Part shown: piece after piece, positions 6,200-6,241 of the stretch
Numbering within the stretch: the first letter of the stretch is position 1
How the letters are laid out: every line of letters starts with the position of its first letter
NCBI GenBank assembly: GCA_000432855.1
Contig: HF990855.1
Span: forward strand, 1-6,241
Reading direction: 5' to 3'
Source: Firmicutes bacterium CAG:822
Lineage (GTDB): Bacteria > Bacillota_I > Bacilli_A > RF39 > UBA660
DNA length: 6,241 nt
Made by a program: the position numbers and the translations under genes
Notes under the pieces: model-generated
What the model saw: only the letters and a program-made list of their open reading frames with translations
What the model was told of the DNA's origin: nothing
Database searches by the model: none

Positions 6200-6241
6200 A
6201 GAACAAAATGCCAAAATAAATTTTGACATTAGCTTACCTCA
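6200..6241. repeat. Right copy of the perfect 42-bp terminal inverted repeat
   Basis: This is the exact reverse complement of 3-44 and begins two bases after the carrier stop codon. Here the sequence is non-coding 3' flank, whereas in the left copy the same bases include the last codons of the helix-turn-helix gene (ENKMPK, stop). The next base inside (6199) no longer matches. The window ends with the repeat, so its outer limit and what follows are unseen. Confidence 0.9.
6207..6230 (+). terminator. Possible weak terminator / 3' hairpin of the arc operon
   Basis: Inside the right repeat, 11-base arms (6207-6217 and 6220-6230) can pair around a 2-base centre with one C-A mismatch, forming an AT-rich hairpin just after the operon. 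There is no T-run behind it (the next bases are AGCTTACC), so it is a poor intrinsic terminator and may instead be an mRNA 3'-end stabiliser or a protein-binding palindrome. The same structure occurs at the 3' end of the helix-turn-helix gene (14-37, minus strand). Confidence 0.3.

Noticed and set aside
1..6241. Alternative genetic code (TGA as tryptophan, as in some Mollicutes)
   Set aside because: All genes run full length with TGG for tryptophan and TAA stops, so nothing calls for TGA recoding.

Overview
The window is low-GC, AT-rich DNA (roughly one third G+C by eye). It uses A/T-ending codons, ends every gene with TAA, and has strong AAGGAGG-type ribosome binding sites. Tryptophan is read from TGG and no frame needs TGA read-through, so the standard code fits. 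Together with a zinc-less (cysteine-free) ribosomal protein S4, this points to a low-GC member of the Bacillota (Bacilli / Erysipelotrichia-like). The species cannot be told from the sequence.

Layout. The left third is on the minus strand. A small DNA-binding protein made of two Cro/CI-type helix-turn-helix domains in tandem (25-477) lies downstream of rpsD (586-1191), and the two are separated by a good rho-independent terminator (561-585). rpsD has a consensus sigma-A promoter (1350-1378) and a leader of about 150 nt that can fold, a plausible S4 autoregulatory leader. A divergent, very AT-rich intergenic region (1192-1603) separates it from a plus-strand operon that fills the rest of the window: arcA (arginine deiminase), arcB (catabolic ornithine carbamoyltransferase), arcC (carbamate kinase) and a YfcC-family membrane carrier. 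The last four genes are tightly coupled (14-nt gap, 8-nt overlap, 1-nt gap).

How the genes work together. The operon is a complete arginine deiminase pathway. Arginine is hydrolysed to citrulline and ammonia. Citrulline is phosphorolysed to ornithine and carbamoyl phosphate. Carbamoyl phosphate then phosphorylates ADP, giving one ATP per arginine plus ammonia and CO2. The carrier most likely imports arginine, probably in exchange for ornithine. No dedicated arc regulator (ArgR or ArcR type) is visible in the window. The arcA promoter region does carry repeated TTTGTG/CACAAA words and a perfect 12-bp palindrome that could be operators.

The one feature not explained by ordinary gene content is a perfect 42-bp inverted repeat at the two extreme ends (3-44 and 6200-6241), each copy containing a near-palindromic core. 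It overlaps the 3' end of the helix-turn-helix gene on the left and lies just after the carrier gene on the right. It could mark an invertible segment, a dispersed 3'-end repeat, or an assembly breakpoint. The sequence alone cannot decide. I found no CRISPR array, tRNA, transposase, integrase or clearly new multi-gene system.
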